The notes: generated by a model not told the origin, from the letters alone. A DNA stretch of 64,000 bases from Desulfobacterales bacterium (GCA_024226555.1 JAAELO010000198.1:86439-150438), one strand, 5' to 3'; counted from the first letter of the stretch, positions 8,938 to 18,724 are shown. Translations and numbers: made by a program.

Positions 8938-9295
8938 TTCTGAACTGTCTGTTGTATTTGTAGATAACGATGAGATCACCGATATTAATTTCTCCTTCAG
9001 GGGTAAAAACAAACCCACCAATGTTTTATCATTTCCAATGCATGAGGGAGAATTTGGGGACCTTAATCCTGAACTATTAGGTGATGTTGTAATATCCCTG
9101 GAAACTGCTCAGGATGAGGCAAATAAAGCTCATATTAAATTTGAAGAAAGATTATCCCAACTCCTAATCCACGGTATACTCCATCTTCTTGGCTATGATC
9201 ATGAACGATCAGAAGAGGATGCTAATATTATGGAGAAAAAAAGTGTTGAAATACTAAGGTTGGTTGAGAAAAACATCAATCTTGATTTCTTTTGA
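8843..9295 (+). CDS. ybeY: endoribonuclease / rRNA maturation factor YbeY
   Basis: 150 residues with the zinc-binding signature HGILHLLGYDHE (H-x3-H-x5-H) near residue 110, which defines YbeY, the single-strand endoribonuclease for 16S rRNA 3'-end maturation and ribosome quality control. The central block NFSFRGKNKPTNVLSFP is also typical (family FRxKDxPTDVLSFP). I place the start at 8843 (MEILVKNN) because it has an AAGAGA a few bases upstream and aligns with family N-termini; an in-frame ATG at 8825 is possible. The gene overlaps the 7TM-HD coding sequence by 95 bases in another frame, so translation is probably coupled. Confidence 0.92.
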   Translation: MEILVKNNTKKRTPETIQAKIQTILNALDCHDSELSVVFVDNDEITDINFSFRGKNKPTNVLSFPMHEGEFGDLNPELLGDVVISLETAQDEANKAHIKFEERLSQLLIHGILHLLGYDHERSEEDANIMEKKSVEILRLVEKNINLDFF

Positions 9296-9745
9296 TCTGT
9301 CTTTTATTAAATCACTTGTTTTTTACCCATTTTATAGAAAATAGATTAATCTATAGGAGACTCGTTCCTTGATAGGTTCCAATACCAATAATTCCTACAG
9401 TTCTTATGTTTTTGTAATATAGTTTCAGGCCTTTGGTAAAAGGCGGTTATTAGAGATTCCCAATATCTATTTTAATTCATTTTACAGCGTTTATATTCAT
9501 TCCAACCTTAACTTAATAAATTAATAGTTGTTTTCATAATTCATATATGAAATAGATATTTGTATTAGGTTGTATACAATTTAAAATATTCATATTTTTT
9601 ATAAACTGGCATAGTTTGTTGGGATGTTCCCCCATGGATGAGAATTATTTCCTATAATTTTCAGTATTTACGTGATAAACATTGTTTTTTTTGGTGAATT
9701 TATATAATTTGACTCAAATTAATAACTACATTGAGGTTTTGTATT
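9296..9745. other. 450-bp intergenic region with one element end
   Basis: Non-coding. At about 9442-9461 it carries GGCGGTTATTAGAGATTCCC, the arm 2 terminus of the dispersed element; the opposite end is not recognisable, though similarity may extend left to about 9376. The rest (to the MCP RBS TGAGG at 9732-9736) is AT-rich and presumably holds the MCP promoter. I see no convincing sigma-28 or sigma-54 site. Confidence 0.6.
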
Positions 9746-11263
9746 ATGTCTGAAAAGGTTTTTAGTGAAAAAGATCTTAACACCCTTAAAAATGAAGCTT
9801 TTAAGGAACTTTACAACCGTTCAAGATCATCAAGTCTTGCATATTTTCTAATATTTCTTGTTTTAGCACTTACAACCGGATATGTGCAAAAACATACAAA
9901 AGCTGTTATTGTAGTGGGAATAATAATTCTGTTTCTAACTATAGTAAGAATGGCAGCAGCACTAACAGCTCCCAATAAATACGATTTAAATCCAACAAGA
10001 TGGAAATTACAAATTCGAGCATTAACACTAATTTCAGGATTAGGTTGGGGTGGTTTTACTGTTTTAACGATTCACCTGAATACAATAAGCTCACCAATAT
10101 CTGTATTTAATTTAATTCTTACATGCGGACTTGTTGCAGGTGGGACAACCTCTTTGGCTCCAATAGGATCTTTAATGCGATATTTTATTGTCATAATGAT
10201 CCTTCCAATTTTAATATATACTGCTATTATTGGAGAGTATAGCTATTCCCTTTTATTTGTAATCTACATAATACTAATGAGTGTTATTGGAAAAGCAGCT
10301 TTTACATCCTATTGGGAAAACATTAAAAACAACCTGTTAATTAAAAAACAGGAAGATAAAATTCTAAAATCAGTTGAAGAAATTACAACAAACTCAGGAT
10401 ATCTTGAGAATTCATCAAAGAGTCTTTCAGATATTTCAGGTGAAATGTACGATATCTCTTCAAATATGTCTACAAAATCAGATAATGTTGCATCATCTGC
10501 TGAGAAAATGAGTATGAATATTAATTCAGTTTCTTCAGCCACAGAACAGACATCATCAAATATGGGAATAATAGCATCTGCTGTCGAAGAGATGTCTATA
10601 TCAATTAAAGAGATTTCTCAAAGAGCAGGGGCTGCCCTGAATGTTTCAGGTGATGGTGTAAAAAGTGTTCAAAGTGCAAACGAAAAGATGGAACAGTTAA
10701 CAACAGTCGCAAACGAAATTGGTAATATGACAGGAATTATTTCTGATATTTCTGAACAGACTAACCTGCTTGCGCTAAATGCGACTATCGAAGCTGCAAG
10801 GGCTGGTGAAGCCGGCAAGGGGTTTGCTGTTGTTGCAAATGAAATCAAAGATCTTGCAAATCAAACTTCAAATGCAACATCCAAGATTAAAGAGCAGGTT
10901 ACTAACATTCAACAATCCGTATCCGAAAGTATTAATAAAATAGATGAATTTTCCAATATTGTAGGCAGTATTAATCAAACTATAAGTGAGGTTGCAGCTT
11001 CTGTTGAGGAACAATCTGTGACATCCAATGAAATAAGTATTAAAGCTGAAGAGATATCATCTGCTGTCAATGATATCAGTGCTAATATGTCTGAAAGTGC
11101 AGATGTTACGAAAGAAATAGCACAGGATATATCTGGTATTAGTACCCTTGCTGAGGATCTTTCCGGGAAGAGTGTTTTTATTAAGGATAGTTCCGGTGAA
11201 ATACTTGGCAATTCAAATAAATTGATTACATTGGCAGAAAAGATGTCAGATAAAAAACAGTAA
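9746..11263 (+). CDS. methyl-accepting chemotaxis protein with multi-spanning membrane input domain
   Basis: 505 residues from the ATG at 9746, chosen because TGAGG lies 9 bases upstream (an upstream TTG at 9731 is unlikely). Residues about 28-190 form six or so transmembrane helices with no large periplasmic loop, so the protein probably senses a membrane-linked or cytoplasmic signal. There is no HAMP domain. Residues about 210-500 form the MCP signalling coiled coil with the conserved hairpin tip [29 protein letters not shown] near 335-365, which docks CheA/CheW. The membrane module resembles that of the GGDEF protein encoded next, 28 bases downstream. Confidence 0.9.
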   Translation: MSEKVFSEKDLNTLKNEAFKELYNRSRSSSLAYFLIFLVLALTTGYVQKHTKAVIVVGIIILFLTIVRMAAALTAPNKYDLNPTRWKLQIRALTLISGLGWGGFTVLTIHLNTISSPISVFNLILTCGLVAGGTTSLAPIGSLMRYFIVIMILPILIYTAIIGEYSYSLLFVIYIILMSVIGKAAFTSYWENIKNNLLIKKQEDKILKSVEEITTNSGYLENSSKSLSDISGEMYDISSNMSTKSDNVASSAEKMSMNINSVSSATEQTSSNMGIIASAVEEMSISIKEISQRAGAALNVSGDGVKSVQSANEKMEQLTTVANEIGNMTGIISDISEQTNLLALNATIEAARAGEAGKGFAVVANEIKDLANQTSNATSKIKEQVTNIQQSVSESINKIDEFSNIVGSINQTISEVAASVEEQSVTSNEISIKAEEISSAVNDISANMSESADVTKEIAQDISGISTLAEDLSGKSVFIKDSSGEILGNSNKLITLAEKMSDKKQ

Positions 11264-11291
11264 ATTTGATCATATAAGAAAAGGGTCAGGG

Positions 11292-12434
11292 ATGGTTTTT
11301 AAAAGGCACAGAATTACCAGACGTGTTATTGAAGACCTTAAAAAAAGGTCCACAATTGGCCTCTTCTTTTATTTGATACTTGCTTATGTAACAGTTTTCA
11401 CAAGCACATTCTATTCCAGGCATGAACATTTTGCGATACTGTTCCTGCCTGGTATTACATTTATATGTGTTTTCAGATTAGTTCAGGTTGTCGTCTCAAA
11501 AAGAAATCCTAAATATATAATGGGCAGATATTACGCTGTTTTCTGGGGAAGTGTTGTTTCAACTTCTATTATCTGGGGATCAGCATTTGCTTATATATTG
11601 ATACTTAAAACTGAGCCCGAGATAAAACTTCTTATGTCAATATGCACAACCGGTCTTTGTGCTGGCGGCGTTGTAGCATTTATACCAGATATAAGACTTT
11701 CAATTGTTTTCAATTTTACTATGTTAATACCCGCCTTAATATTTTCATTAAAAGCTGAAATTTATGAATTTTCTTTAATGCTTTCACTCTTTGCCGGATA
11801 CCTTTGTTTAATAGCTTTTCGGGGAAATAGAGAGTATTGGGATGCCTATGAAAATGAATTTTTGCTAAAAATAAAAACAAAAGAACTTAAAAAAATAAGC
11901 AATACAGACGTCCTAACAAATCTATACAACAGAAGGTATTTTGATGAAGTCTTTCAAAGAGAGTGGAATAGAGGTAGCAGAGAGGACTGCATTCTTACAT
12001 TAATGATATGTGATCTGGATTATTTTAAGAACATTAATGATACCTATGGCCATTTGGCAGGGGATGAATACCTTAAAAAAGCAGCTGAGATCATATTAAA
12101 CACATTTAAAAGAGATGTTGATATTGTTGCACGGTATGGTGGCGAAGAGTTTGTTGTTCTTTTACCAGGTTGTGATTCAGCTAAAGCTTTGGATTTGGCT
12201 GAAGATGTTCGGGAAACTTTTGAGAAAACCTCAGTTTTGTACAATGAAAATGAAATTAAAACTACCATAAGTTTTGGTATTGTAAGTAGTTACCCTGCAC
12301 ATAATAAACATAGAAGTTTTATGGTGGCAAAAGCTGACAAAGCCCTTTATGAGGCTAAAAATGAGGGACGAAACAGAGTAAAATTAAGTGCTGAAAATAA
12401 CATCAGCTTTTCACCCAGAAGCTCTTCTAAATAA
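11292..12434 (+). CDS. diguanylate cyclase (GGDEF) with multi-spanning membrane domain
   Basis: 380 residues. Six hydrophobic helices lie within residues about 22-185, followed by a short linker and a GGDEF domain (about 205-370). The active-site loop is RYGGEEF near 281, and an inhibitory I-site RDVD sits exactly five residues upstream (near 273), so both catalysis and product inhibition look intact. It makes cyclic di-GMP from two GTP. The membrane domain resembles that of the preceding MCP (CTTGLCAGGVVAFIPD against [16 protein letters not shown], at similar positions), suggesting the two proteins read the same kind of signal. The AraC gene starts 6 bases after the stop codon. Confidence 0.9.
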   Translation: MVFKRHRITRRVIEDLKKRSTIGLFFYLILAYVTVFTSTFYSRHEHFAILFLPGITFICVFRLVQVVVSKRNPKYIMGRYYAVFWGSVVSTSIIWGSAFAYILILKTEPEIKLLMSICTTGLCAGGVVAFIPDIRLSIVFNFTMLIPALIFSLKAEIYEFSLMLSLFAGYLCLIAFRGNREYWDAYENEFLLKIKTKELKKISNTDVLTNLYNRRYFDEVFQREWNRGSREDCILTLMICDLDYFKNINDTYGHLAGDEYLKKAAEIILNTFKRDVDIVARYGGEEFVVLLPGCDSAKALDLAEDVRETFEKTSVLYNENEIKTTISFGIVSSYPAHNKHRSFMVAKADKALYEAKNEGRNRVKLSAENNISFSPRSSSK

Positions 12435-12440
12435 CCTCTG

Positions 12441-13232
12441 ATGCTGTACAAAAAACACAAAACAGAAGGTATCGAAGTCCTTTCATGTACGAGCAGTTTC
12501 AGATTTAAACCCCATATACACGACAGTTTCGTTTTGTGGATAAGTGGTGGATGTTCTGAACACTATTTCGTTAATGGAAAATCTGACATATTGAGCAAAG
12601 GTCATATTAGTATCTTTAACCCCCATGTTGTCCATGAAAACAGCAGTTGTTCAGAATATGGAAGGGACCTTAGAAGCTTCTACATAGAAAGATCTTTTCT
12701 CGATTCACTAAGTTCCCAGATAACTGATAAAGATAACGTAGGCTTTAGCATTTCACAGTGTATTCAAAAAGACAGAGCTCTCTTTAATAATCTATTATTG
12801 CTACACGATTTTTTATTACAGAATAACTCAGAAACAGAGTCCGCACTTTATGATATTTTATCTGAGTTTGTAGTCAGATATGGAGAGAACATCAATGAAA
12901 AAATTTTTAAGGGAAATAATGACAAGAGAATTCGTCTTTCAATCGAGTATATGAATGATAAATTTGATGAGAAAATATCTGTTCAAGAACTTGCAAAACT
13001 CGTAAATTGCAGCACGTTTCATCTTATTAAATATTTTAAAAACAAAAAAGGTTTAACACCACATGCTTATCTGATCCAGATTCGTCTTGAAAAAGCTAAA
13101 AATATGATGAATCAAGGAGAAAAACTATCTGATATTGCCTTGAATTGTGGTTTTTCTGATCAAAGTCACCTTTCAAGAAATTTTAAAGCAAGGTATGGAA
13201 TCACTCCTAAAAAATATTCAAGACTCTCTTAA
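12441..13232 (+). CDS. AraC family transcriptional regulator
   Basis: 263 residues. The N-terminal half is a cupin-like AraC ligand-binding domain (FKPHIHDSFVLWI and GHISIFNPHVVHENSS are typical strands). The C-terminal 100 residues hold two helix-turn-helix motifs with the family signature LSDIALNCGFSDQSHLSRNF and the end RYGITPKKYSRL. It follows the GGDEF gene closely and precedes a DMT exporter, which it may regulate (inference from position). The stop codon TAA belongs to a TTAA target site duplicated by the repeat element that begins at the next base. Confidence 0.9.
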   Translation: MLYKKHKTEGIEVLSCTSSFRFKPHIHDSFVLWISGGCSEHYFVNGKSDILSKGHISIFNPHVVHENSSCSEYGRDLRSFYIERSFLDSLSSQITDKDNVGFSISQCIQKDRALFNNLLLLHDFLLQNNSETESALYDILSEFVVRYGENINEKIFKGNNDKRIRLSIEYMNDKFDEKISVQELAKLVNCSTFHLIKYFKNKKGLTPHAYLIQIRLEKAKNMMNQGEKLSDIALNCGFSDQSHLSRNFKARYGITPKKYSRLS

Positions 13233-13390
13233 GGGAATCTCTAATAATTAGAATTTTTGATGAAAAACAAGGCATAACAAAAAACAACGGGTTTATTCGT
13301 TTATAAAAAAGGTTTTATTTTTATAAAGTTTACAGTTTTATTTTTGTTATAACGCTGTGTTTCGCAAAAAGATCAGTTATTAGAGATTCC
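13233..13390. repeat. dispersed MITE-like element, copy 4, with TTAA target duplication
   Basis: A 158-bp copy. It starts GGGAATCTCTAATAATTAG (arm 1, then a GATGAAAAACAAGGCATAAC block) and ends CAGTTATTAGAGATTCCC (arm 2). It is flanked by TTAA at 13229-13232 and 13391-13394; the left TTAA contains the stop codon of the AraC gene. Inner sequence is shared with copies at 42010 and 52835. Confidence 0.92.
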
Positions 13391-13496
13391 CTTAAATAAT
13401 CTCACAATAATATTTTTTAAATCACAATTTTATTCAAGAAATTGATTTGCCAATAAGATTAGTTTGTAGACTGACAAAAAACTTATTGGAGAGATC

Positions 13497-14351
13497 ATGA
13501 AATATTATTTATACGCAATCGGAGCAATTCTGTGTTGGGCAAGTTTACCAGCAGCCACAGGAAGCAGCCTGGAATCATTATCAACCTATGAACTTATGTT
13601 TTACAGTTTTTTAAGTGCTGCACTTTTTCTGTATGTTCAGAATATTATCATAAAAAAATCCTTAAAGATTTATGTACCCTCACTCAAAGTTACTATACTT
13701 GGTATCTGGGGAATTTTTTCATACCACTTTATCTACTACAAAGCCCTTGATATTGCACCAATCGCTGAATGTGCCGTTCTTTCAACAACATGGTCATTTT
13801 GGATAGTAGTGTTCTCATCAATGCTTACCTTTCGAAAGCTAAAAATATCGATCCTTATAACTGCTCTTATTGGCCTTTCGGGAACCATTTTGGTAATCCT
13901 TTCAGAAAAAGATTTTACTTTTAATCCAGATTATTTATTTGGATATCTACTTGCATTATTGTGTGGTCTGATATGGAGTTCTTTTTCTGTTTCATTACCC
14001 ATCATAAATAAAGAGGGTGAAGATCCAATGATTTTTTTTACCATTATTACCGCTGTAATTTCTACAATTCTGTTTCTTTTTGAAACGCCCTATAAAGTTC
14101 CGGATTCAACAGCAATACTATCTGCGATTTACCTTGGTTTTGTTCCCCTTGGATTTTCATTTTTCCTATGGAACAGAGCAGTCCCCGGTAACCTTTCAGT
14201 TATTGGCTATCTTAGCTATTTTACCCCACCCCTTGCAGTACTTCTTGTATCGGTTATCAATAAACAGGAGATTGCAAATCAGGTAATTTTTGGTATGGTG
14301 ATCATTATATTTGCATCTGTAACGGGTAATTATTTTAATAAAAGAACTTAA
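13497..14351 (+). CDS. DMT superfamily (EamA) transporter
   Basis: 284 residues, almost entirely hydrophobic, with ten predicted helices in two five-helix EamA repeats (about 1-135 and 145-284). The family exports small metabolites or amino acids across the inner membrane; the substrate cannot be read from sequence. RBS GGAGAG lies 7 bases before the ATG. Its stop codon overlaps the ATG of the pentapeptide protein (TAATG). The AraC gene upstream is a plausible regulator. Confidence 0.87.
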   Translation: MKYYLYAIGAILCWASLPAATGSSLESLSTYELMFYSFLSAALFLYVQNIIIKKSLKIYVPSLKVTILGIWGIFSYHFIYYKALDIAPIAECAVLSTTWSFWIVVFSSMLTFRKLKISILITALIGLSGTILVILSEKDFTFNPDYLFGYLLALLCGLIWSSFSVSLPIINKEGEDPMIFFTIITAVISTILFLFETPYKVPDSTAILSAIYLGFVPLGFSFFLWNRAVPGNLSVIGYLSYFTPPLAVLLVSVINKQEIANQVIFGMVIIIFASVTGNYFNKRT

Positions 14352-14938
14352 TGAAGGTTAATATGGATATTAGCGCAGGTAATTATAGCAATGAAGATTT
14401 TTCAGGTAAAGAGATCACATCTAAAGAATACATCGGTTGCACATTTATGGATTGTGATTTTAGCTCTTCCATATTTAATAAATGTAACTTGATAGATTGT
14501 AGCTTTTTAAAATGTAACCTAAGTAATCTTAAAGTAAACTACAGCAAATTTTCAGGAATTGTTTTTGAAGACGGAAAATTGATCGGTATTGACTGGACAA
14601 GAGCATTCTGGGGTGATTATCAACTTGATGTTCCGTTAAAATTTTACAGATGTAATGTTAGCGACTCCTCATTTTTTGGGCTTGATCTTAAAGAAATTGT
14701 TATTGAAGATTGTAAGGCTTTTGATGTGGATTTCAGAGATGGAAATTTTAATAAAGGTGAATTTACATCTACAGATTTTTCAAATAGTCTTTTTGGTGGT
14801 ACCGATATCTCAGGAGCAGATTTAACAAGCGCTGTGAACTATAACATCAATATATACAATAATAAGCTTAAAGGTGCAAAATTCAGCAAATATGAAGCTG
14901 TAAGATTGTTAGATAGTTTAGAGATAGAACTTATATGA
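14351..14938 (+). CDS. pentapeptide repeat protein
   Basis: 195 residues made largely of A(D/N)LXX-like pentapeptides, for example CTFMDCDFSSSIFNKCNLIDCSF and GADLTSAVNYN. These fold as a right-handed quadrilateral beta-helix. The order of two coil blocks separated by a non-repeat break (IDWTRAFWGDY) is also seen in Qnr/McbG-like DNA-mimic proteins, but similarity is to fold rather than to a proven gyrase protector. It is translationally coupled to the DMT exporter. Confidence 0.82.
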   Translation: MKVNMDISAGNYSNEDFSGKEITSKEYIGCTFMDCDFSSSIFNKCNLIDCSFLKCNLSNLKVNYSKFSGIVFEDGKLIGIDWTRAFWGDYQLDVPLKFYRCNVSDSSFFGLDLKEIVIEDCKAFDVDFRDGNFNKGEFTSTDFSNSLFGGTDISGADLTSAVNYNINIYNNKLKGAKFSKYEAVRLLDSLEIELI

Positions 14939-15010
14939 TTTCCATCTTTATATTCAAATAAGAAGACAAAATAAATTTATTATTGTACGAAGTTTAATCT
15001 TACCATTAGA

Positions 15011-17422
15011 TTATCTCCCAATCGATAATGCTGGGTCAAACTTACCCGATACAATTGGACTTTGAGCATTTCTTGTTGCTCTTCTGACTTTTTGTGAAAT
15101 ATATGGCATTAATTCACCAAGATTTACATTTTTATCCTTATTATAATCAGCTTTGCCTTTTAGACCCTGAAGCAGAAAATATGTAAAAACCCCATGCCCT
15201 TTACCCCATTTACTACTTTCCTGGGACATCTGTTTATCATCTGATGCACTTATTACACAAACCCCATCTCCTATTTCAGATAAGTTCTGGAATCCTGCAT
15301 TTATTTTATTTATTTTTAATCCCCTGTTACTTCTTCGGGCAATTTCGAATGTTTGCCCAACACCTCCTGAATGGCAGGCATCAGCTATAATTACCACTTT
15401 TTTAGCTTTAATAAATCTTTTTATCGCTGTCTCGATATCCCACATGGGAAATCCACTCGAAGCAATATCATCATATTGAGCATCATAGGGGAGTAAAAAC
15501 AGGTTGTTTGTGGAATCAGGAGAATCTGGTGATCCATGCCCTGCGAAATAGATGGTAACGATATCTTCTTCAAGTGCTCTTTTTAACCATGTGAAAAGAG
15601 CATTTCTAATATTTCGACCTGTTGCTTTTTTATCAGTTAATATCAAAACCTGAGAAGGTGGATATCTCCCTCCCTTTGAAGATGTAAGCCATGAGTAGAA
15701 TGCTATTGCATCTTTTTTCGCATACCTTAAAGAAGGGATGTGCGAATCTTCATACTCTGATATTCCAATAACAACAGCCCACCTTTTGCTTTGAACATTT
15801 ACATTTTTAGCTGTTTCTTTCTTATCTGCAGCTATAAAGTTTCCCCCCATTATTGAGGATAAAGCATATGCTATTTTTGGTGGTTTTTTTGTTACAGTTA
15901 TCCTGTTTATATCAACCCTCACCTTTGTTTGTAAAACAATTCCAACTTTCTTACCAAACATTTTCTGATAAGGAATTTCATTTACAATATGCCCGTTTAC
16001 ATAAAACCTGTATTTGTTACCCGATTTTTCAACAGCAAGAGAATTTTTAGCATTCTTCTTTTTAACATAACCTGAACTGGTCCAATCAAAGATGTCGTGT
16101 AGTTTATTATCTATCCATTTTCCAGCTACATACGAACCATTTCCACTTATTCCAAAATAAAAACAATTCTTAGTATTTTTTATACCCCAGGCAATACCAT
16201 ACACATTATTGTTTTTTCCACTTACTTTTTCAAGCTCAACCTCAATTTTATAATCACCTGTTTCATCAAAGTCTGGAATAGTATCAGGCCAGGCGAAAGT
16301 GACCCCTTTTTCTGATTTTTTTCTAAAGATGAATTTTCCATTCTGAATTTTTTTAAAATAATCTTTGCTATCTTTTTCATCCCACCCATGTCTGTTTGTC
16401 TCAAATTTTTCTTCAAATATTTTTACATTTTTCAGGTTATTCAGTGACCATCCGGAACGACTTAGATTAACAACGGCTTTTTTATATTCTCCCTTTGCAA
16501 CATTTGCTTCAGCAATTTTAAGATATGTGGATCTTTCACTAAATCCATATTTTGTTGAAAGCTTCTGGTATGAATAATAGTAACCCTTTTCAAGAACAAC
16601 AGATAGAATTTCATTTTGTATATCTTTAATATTTGGTAGTTTCTCAATTAATATACTGTCATACTCAACTTCTATTTTACTATTAACATGAAAGGCAATT
16701 TTATTACCTGATAAATCACCATATTTGATCTTATTAACAAATCTGTCATTTATAAATAGTTTATATAAATTACCATTTTTTTCTATTGTAATCTTATTAG
16801 CAGAGTTCAGCTTATTAATATGGGATGACTGGGTCCAACCTATATAGTTCTTAAATTTACCTTTACGTGATCCCCCAAAATAGTATTGTCCAAAACCATT
16901 AATCCCAAATTCACAGTAGTTGCTAACGTCTTTAAGGCCCCATGAAACAGCATATCCGAAATTATTAACTCCACTGATTTTCTTCATTTTTACTGTGATA
17001 CGATAATTAATATCTTTTTCCAATTTAAAGGAAGGCCATGTAAAATAAGAATTTTTACTTTTGTGATTAAAATAAAATTTACCATTTTTTACACCATAGT
17101 CTACATCTGCATCATCTCTTTCAAGCCAGTTATTCCTGTTACTAATGAAATCATCGCTAAATAAAATTTTCTGATTCTTTTTGAGATATACTCTTTCAGC
17201 TGAATCAAAATCTTTCTTTGATATATAAATATCAAAAAGTTTTTGAAAGTTAGAGGAGCGCTCTTCTCCTGTAAGATTTTCACAAAAGTTTTCAAGTCCT
17301 TTTAAATTATTATTTTTAATCATTTCATCAGCAATAGTGTCAGGAGTTTTTTTTGAACAGGAGGTTAAAATTATTAAAAAAGAAAATAAAACTAAATAAA
17401 TCAGATATTTGAATTTCATCAT
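15011..17422 (-). CDS. lipoprotein with duplicated sugar-binding-like domains and C-terminal caspase (C14) domain
   Basis: 803 residues. The N-terminus is a lipoprotein signal with lipobox LTSC (Cys about 22), so the protein is anchored in the envelope. A short helical region is followed by two related beta-rich modules (residues about 90-260 and 340-515). Both contain a D/E-x-F-N-R-x-W opening, FTWP or FAWP, and SWGLK/AWGIK strands, resembling jelly-roll (DUF1080/LamG-like) domains. The caspase-like domain covers about 545-803, beginning RWAVVIGISEYED. The catalytic dyad is intact: His in FAGHGS (about 629) and Cys in DACHSGG (about 683). Such C14 peptidases are related to metacaspases. The natural substrate and role are unknown; the long modular ectodomain suggests recognition at the cell surface or in the periplasm. 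Confidence 0.88.
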   Translation of the reverse strand: MMKFKYLIYLVLFSFLIILTSCSKKTPDTIADEMIKNNNLKGLENFCENLTGEERSSNFQKLFDIYISKKDFDSAERVYLKKNQKILFSDDFISNRNNWLERDDADVDYGVKNGKFYFNHKSKNSYFTWPSFKLEKDINYRITVKMKKISGVNNFGYAVSWGLKDVSNYCEFGINGFGQYYFGGSRKGKFKNYIGWTQSSHINKLNSANKITIEKNGNLYKLFINDRFVNKIKYGDLSGNKIAFHVNSKIEVEYDSILIEKLPNIKDIQNEILSVVLEKGYYYSYQKLSTKYGFSERSTYLKIAEANVAKGEYKKAVVNLSRSGWSLNNLKNVKIFEEKFETNRHGWDEKDSKDYFKKIQNGKFIFRKKSEKGVTFAWPDTIPDFDETGDYKIEVELEKVSGKNNNVYGIAWGIKNTKNCFYFGISGNGSYVAGKWIDNKLHDIFDWTSSGYVKKKNAKNSLAVEKSGNKYRFYVNGHIVNEIPYQKMFGKKVGIVLQTKVRVDINRITVTKKPPKIAYALSSIMGGNFIAADKKETAKNVNVQSKRWAVVIGISEYEDSHIPSLRYAKKDAIAFYSWLTSSKGGRYPPSQVLILTDKKATGRNIRNALFTWLKRALEEDIVTIYFAGHGSPDSPDSTNNLFLLPYDAQYDDIASSGFPMWDIETAIKRFIKAKKVVIIADACHSGGVGQTFEIARRSNRGLKINKINAGFQNLSEIGDGVCVISASDDKQMSQESSKWGKGHGVFTYFLLQGLKGKADYNKDKNVNLGELMPYISQKVRRATRNAQSPIVSGKFDPALSIGR

Positions 17423-17884
17423 TTTGCCCTCATTTTAAGAAAAGCTTTATATTTGTATGAAAATCTTCTTAATTAATTTAATCAAACTTTGATATCTAAA
17501 ATTTCAAGTATTTGATGCGTTAGCATACATAATAATTTTAGAAAATGAAATATTTCACATAATTATAGAATAATATTTTGTGATGTTGAATCAATGCCCT
17601 ACAGATAGTCTGATTTAGATCTTCAAAATTTTCAAATAAAGCAGCGAATTGTCCACATCCTGAGTCCTATACCTCTTATCCCGCAAGAAAATTAACTACA
17701 TTTGGCCTTAGGTTTATCTCCATCTAAAAAAGTCTAAATAAGTTCTTTAGACTTTAATAAAATAGCTTTATGCATCTTTGAATATCACTTATAATAACTG
17801 TATTTGTTCATATAGATCTATGTATAAAATAATAAGTATTGCTTTTTATAGACACCAAAAACCTTAGAAACAGGAATATATGCT
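17423..17884. other. 462-bp divergent intergenic region
   Basis: It lies between the caspase lipoprotein gene (minus) and the aldo/keto reductase gene (plus) and must hold both promoters. Apart from the hairpin at 17729-17755 I see no gene, no repeat element and no clear consensus promoter. Confidence 0.5.
17729..17755 (-). terminator. hairpin with T-run on minus strand, possible leader attenuator
   Basis: AAAGTCTAAA pairs perfectly with TTTAGACTTT around a 7-base loop. Read on the minus strand the stem is followed by a run of T. The next gene in that direction is the caspase lipoprotein (start 17422), and no minus-strand gene lies upstream, so the hairpin may sit in that gene's own leader. 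It could otherwise be a plain operator. Confidence 0.45.
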
Positions 17885-18724
17885 ATGACTGGGTTTACAA
17901 CATCATATGGTGTGAAGCTACCATGGATAATATATGGAACCGCATGGAAGAAAGAGCAAACAAAAGATCTTGTGATTGAAGCTTTAAAAGCCGGTTTCAA
18001 AGGCATAGATACAGCATGCCAGCCTAAACATTATAATGAAGGTATGGTTGGAGATGCCATTACAAGCTTTAAAGAACATGGTCTTAAAAGAGAAGATATC
18101 TACATTCAGACTAAATTCACACCACTTGCCGGACAAGATACAACAAGCATTCCCTATGACAAGAATGCATTGATTTTTGATCAGGTCCTGCAATCTTTTG
18201 AAAAATCCAAAGAAAATCTTAAAACTAATTATACAGATACCCTGATAATGCATTCCCCTGTTTTTCCCCACTCACTTTTTATGGAGGCATGGAGTGCAAT
18301 GGAGAAAATATACAGAAGAGGTGGTGCTCGACAGTTGGGTATAAGTAACTGCTATGAGACCAAGACACTTGAAAGGCTTTATAAAGATGCAACTGTAAAA
18401 CCAGCTGTTTTACAAAACAGATTTTATCAGGAATCAGGTTATGATGTGGAATTGCGTAACTTTTGTTCAAAAAGCAAAATTTTATATCAGAGTTTTTGGA
18501 CCTTAACTGCAAACGGACATATATTAAACAGCTATTTAATAAAAGATATTGCTAAAAAATATGACAAAACAAAACCTCAGATATTTTTCAGGTACCTAAA
18601 CCAGTCAGGAATTTTACCTTTAACAGGGACCTGTTCTGTTCAGCATATGAAGGAAGATCTACAGGTTTTAGAGTTCGAACTATCTAAAGAGGAACTAACA
18701 GCAATAGACTCAATTCTTTTTTAG
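17885..18724 (+). CDS. aldo/keto reductase
   Basis: 279 residues of the AKR (beta/alpha)8 barrel family, cytosolic and NAD(P)H-dependent. The catalytic tetrad can be traced as Asp in GIDTACQ, Tyr in KHYNEG, Lys in IQTKFTP and His in LIMHSP. The C-terminal cofactor segment reads ILPLTGTCSVQHMKEDL. The substrate is unknown. It is slightly divergent in the N-terminal strand (SYGVKLPWIIYGTAW). An AGGAA sits about 10 bases upstream of the ATG. It stands alone, convergent with moaA. Confidence 0.87.
   Translation: MTGFTTSYGVKLPWIIYGTAWKKEQTKDLVIEALKAGFKGIDTACQPKHYNEGMVGDAITSFKEHGLKREDIYIQTKFTPLAGQDTTSIPYDKNALIFDQVLQSFEKSKENLKTNYTDTLIMHSPVFPHSLFMEAWSAMEKIYRRGGARQLGISNCYETKTLERLYKDATVKPAVLQNRFYQESGYDVELRNFCSKSKILYQSFWTLTANGHILNSYLIKDIAKKYDKTKPQIFFRYLNQSGILPLTGTCSVQHMKEDLQVLEFELSKEELTAIDSILF

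Noticed and set aside
14351..14938. Pentapeptide protein as a quinolone-resistance (Qnr) gene
   Set aside because: The pentapeptide fold is clear, but nothing in the sequence ties it to gyrase protection.
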